Below, in pieces: positions 63,278 through 64,000 of a DNA stretch of 64,000 nt. Origin of the DNA: Legionella drozanskii LLAP-1 (GTDB lineage Bacteria > Pseudomonadota > Gammaproteobacteria > Legionellales > Legionellaceae); contig NZ_LNXY01000020.1 of the NCBI RefSeq assembly GCF_001467585.1, positions 963,368 to 1,027,367 of the forward strand, given 5' to 3'. The first letter of the stretch is position 1; every line of letters starts with the position of its first letter. The notes below the pieces were generated by a model. The model saw only the letters and a program-made list of their open reading frames with translations, was not told where the DNA came from and did no database searches. The position numbers were made by a program, and so were the translations under genes.

Positions 63278-64000
63278 TGAGAATCCTTTTTATGAAGAGG
63301 GATGCCACAGACTAAATCAGGAGTGACACCTGCAAAACCGCGAGTGTAATGAGTTAAACCTTGTTTCAAAATTTTAAATTGGTCGACTGCAATTAATCCT
63401 AAATTGCGTGAGAAAGCCATTCCGGGTAAACGACTGGTAAAAATTTCTATTAAACCATCCGCAAAGCGAGTGATCGCTGTTTCATCATGCTGACGCATCT
63501 GCTGATAATTTTGCAACATTTCTGGCGTTAATCCCTGTTGGATAATGCATTGCGCCAAACTAGCGACATCGCGCAAACCTAAATTAAATCCCTGACCCGC
63601 TACAGGATGAAGCGTATGCGCCGCATTGCCCACAAACACCAAAGGCCAGGCGGTTTTTTTCGGCATCGTCACTTGCTTAAGTGGAAAAATCACGCGTTTA
63701 CCCACCCGAATAAAACGACCTTGGCGATAACCAAAGTTTTTCTGTAAAACGCTTAAAAATTTTTCTTCTTCCAAAGCCATTAAGCGTGCAGCTTCTTCAG
63801 GAGGCAAAGCCCAAACTAAGGAAGCACGGTTTTTGGTCATCGGCAATAGTGCTAGCGGCCCCGAAGCGGTAAATCGCTCATAGGCCTGATTATGATGGGA
63901 TCGCGCTAATCCGATATTCGCAACGATCGCTTGTTGCTGATAATCCTTTACTTTTAGACTAAGCTCACTTAATCGCCTGATGGTGGAATCTGCACCATCC
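63274..64000 (-). CDS. ubiH: 2-polyprenyl-6-methoxyphenol hydroxylase UbiH (5' end outside window)
   Basis: The reading frame stays open to the window edge, so the N-terminus is missing. The first visible residues, DGADSTIRRLSELSL, are the ADGA-S-x-R segment of UbiH, about 155-160 residues into the full protein. Later the second FAD motif VFVGNAAHTLHPVAGQGFNLGLRDVA is present. The C-terminal end is complete; its stop overlaps the start of ubiI. UbiH hydroxylates the ubiquinone ring. An ATG at 63846 is internal and is not the start. Confidence 0.94.
   Translation of the reverse strand, partial: DGADSTIRRLSELSLKVKDYQQQAIVANIGLARSHHNQAYERFTASGPLALLPMTKNRASLVWALPPEEAARLMALEEEKFLSVLQKNFGYRQGRFIRVGKRVIFPLKQVTMPKKTAWPLVFVGNAAHTLHPVAGQGFNLGLRDVASLAQCIIQQGLTPEMLQNYQQMRQHDETAITRFADGLIEIFTSRLPGMAFSRNLGLIAVDQFKILKQGLTHYTRGFAGVTPDLVCGIPLHKKDSQ

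Noticed and set aside
63274-63846. A 190-codon gene starting at ATG 63846
   Set aside because: The frame runs open to the window edge and the upstream translation begins ADGADS-like UbiH sequence, so the ATG is internal.

Overview
The window looks like chromosomal DNA of an AT-rich gammaproteobacterium of the order Legionellales (Legionella/Coxiella/Aquicella/Berkiella type). The reasons are the housekeeping genes (metG-rnfB-nth, mnmG-rsmG-parAB, ubiE-ubiJ-ubiB-tatAB without tatC, an ArgP/ArgO pair, a CBU_0592-like protein, a DUF1841 protein) mixed with about nine large lineage-specific proteins that look like host-directed effectors: membrane hairpins, coiled coils, charged tails and eukaryotic-like folds. 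The genus is an inference; no rRNA or tRNA gene was found to fix it.

Layout. 1-7.3 kb: an unknown charged-tail protein, glmU, a double-length VUT-family membrane protein, corA and a large membrane effector candidate. 7.3-10.6 kb: metG-rnfB-nth operon, minus strand. 10.8-15.5 kb: two membrane/coiled-coil effector candidates, queC, and a 0.7 kb inverted-repeat-bounded element with a triplicated core. 15.7-20.4 kb: mnmG-rsmG-parA-parB on the plus strand behind a clear promoter, then a small unknown gene. 20.4-26.5 kb: caa3-type cytochrome oxidase operon (four-haem cytochrome, coxB, coxA, ctaG, coxC). 26.7-33.3 kb: recX-like, DUF937, PAP2 phosphatase, creatininase-like, argP/argO, an unknown membrane protein and DUF1841. 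33.3-38.8 kb: a small secreted acidic protein behind a 102-bp inverted repeat, a CBU_0592-like protein, ubiE-ubiJ-ubiB-tatA-tatB, an unknown protein and DUF1328. 38.9-42.3 kb: msrBA fusion, mltB, a secreted alpha/beta hydrolase and a single-unit copy of the inverted-repeat element. 42.3-52.4 kb: effector-like block with an RGS-like protein, a 1203-aa LepB-kinase-like protein with internal repeats, a lipoprotein, a HAD-like protein, and transporter yhhQ. 52.5-64 kb: secreted S53 protease, a MacAB-TolC type efflux operon, a secreted repeat protein with a DUF1566-like end next to an outer-membrane barrel, and ubiI/visC-ubiH (ubiH cut by the window edge).

How it fits together. Quinone synthesis (ubiE, ubiJ, ubiB, ubiI-like, ubiH) and a caa3 oxidase imply aerobic respiration. 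Envelope functions (glmU, mltB, PAP2, TolC efflux, a secreted protease, Tat components) form a second theme. The effector-like genes are mostly single genes with their own strong Shine-Dalgarno sites, scattered between conserved operons. Repeats lie in the gaps: two copies of an inverted-repeat element of 251 and about 690 bp, short GTAGG...CCTAC hairpins, and two other short dispersed families.
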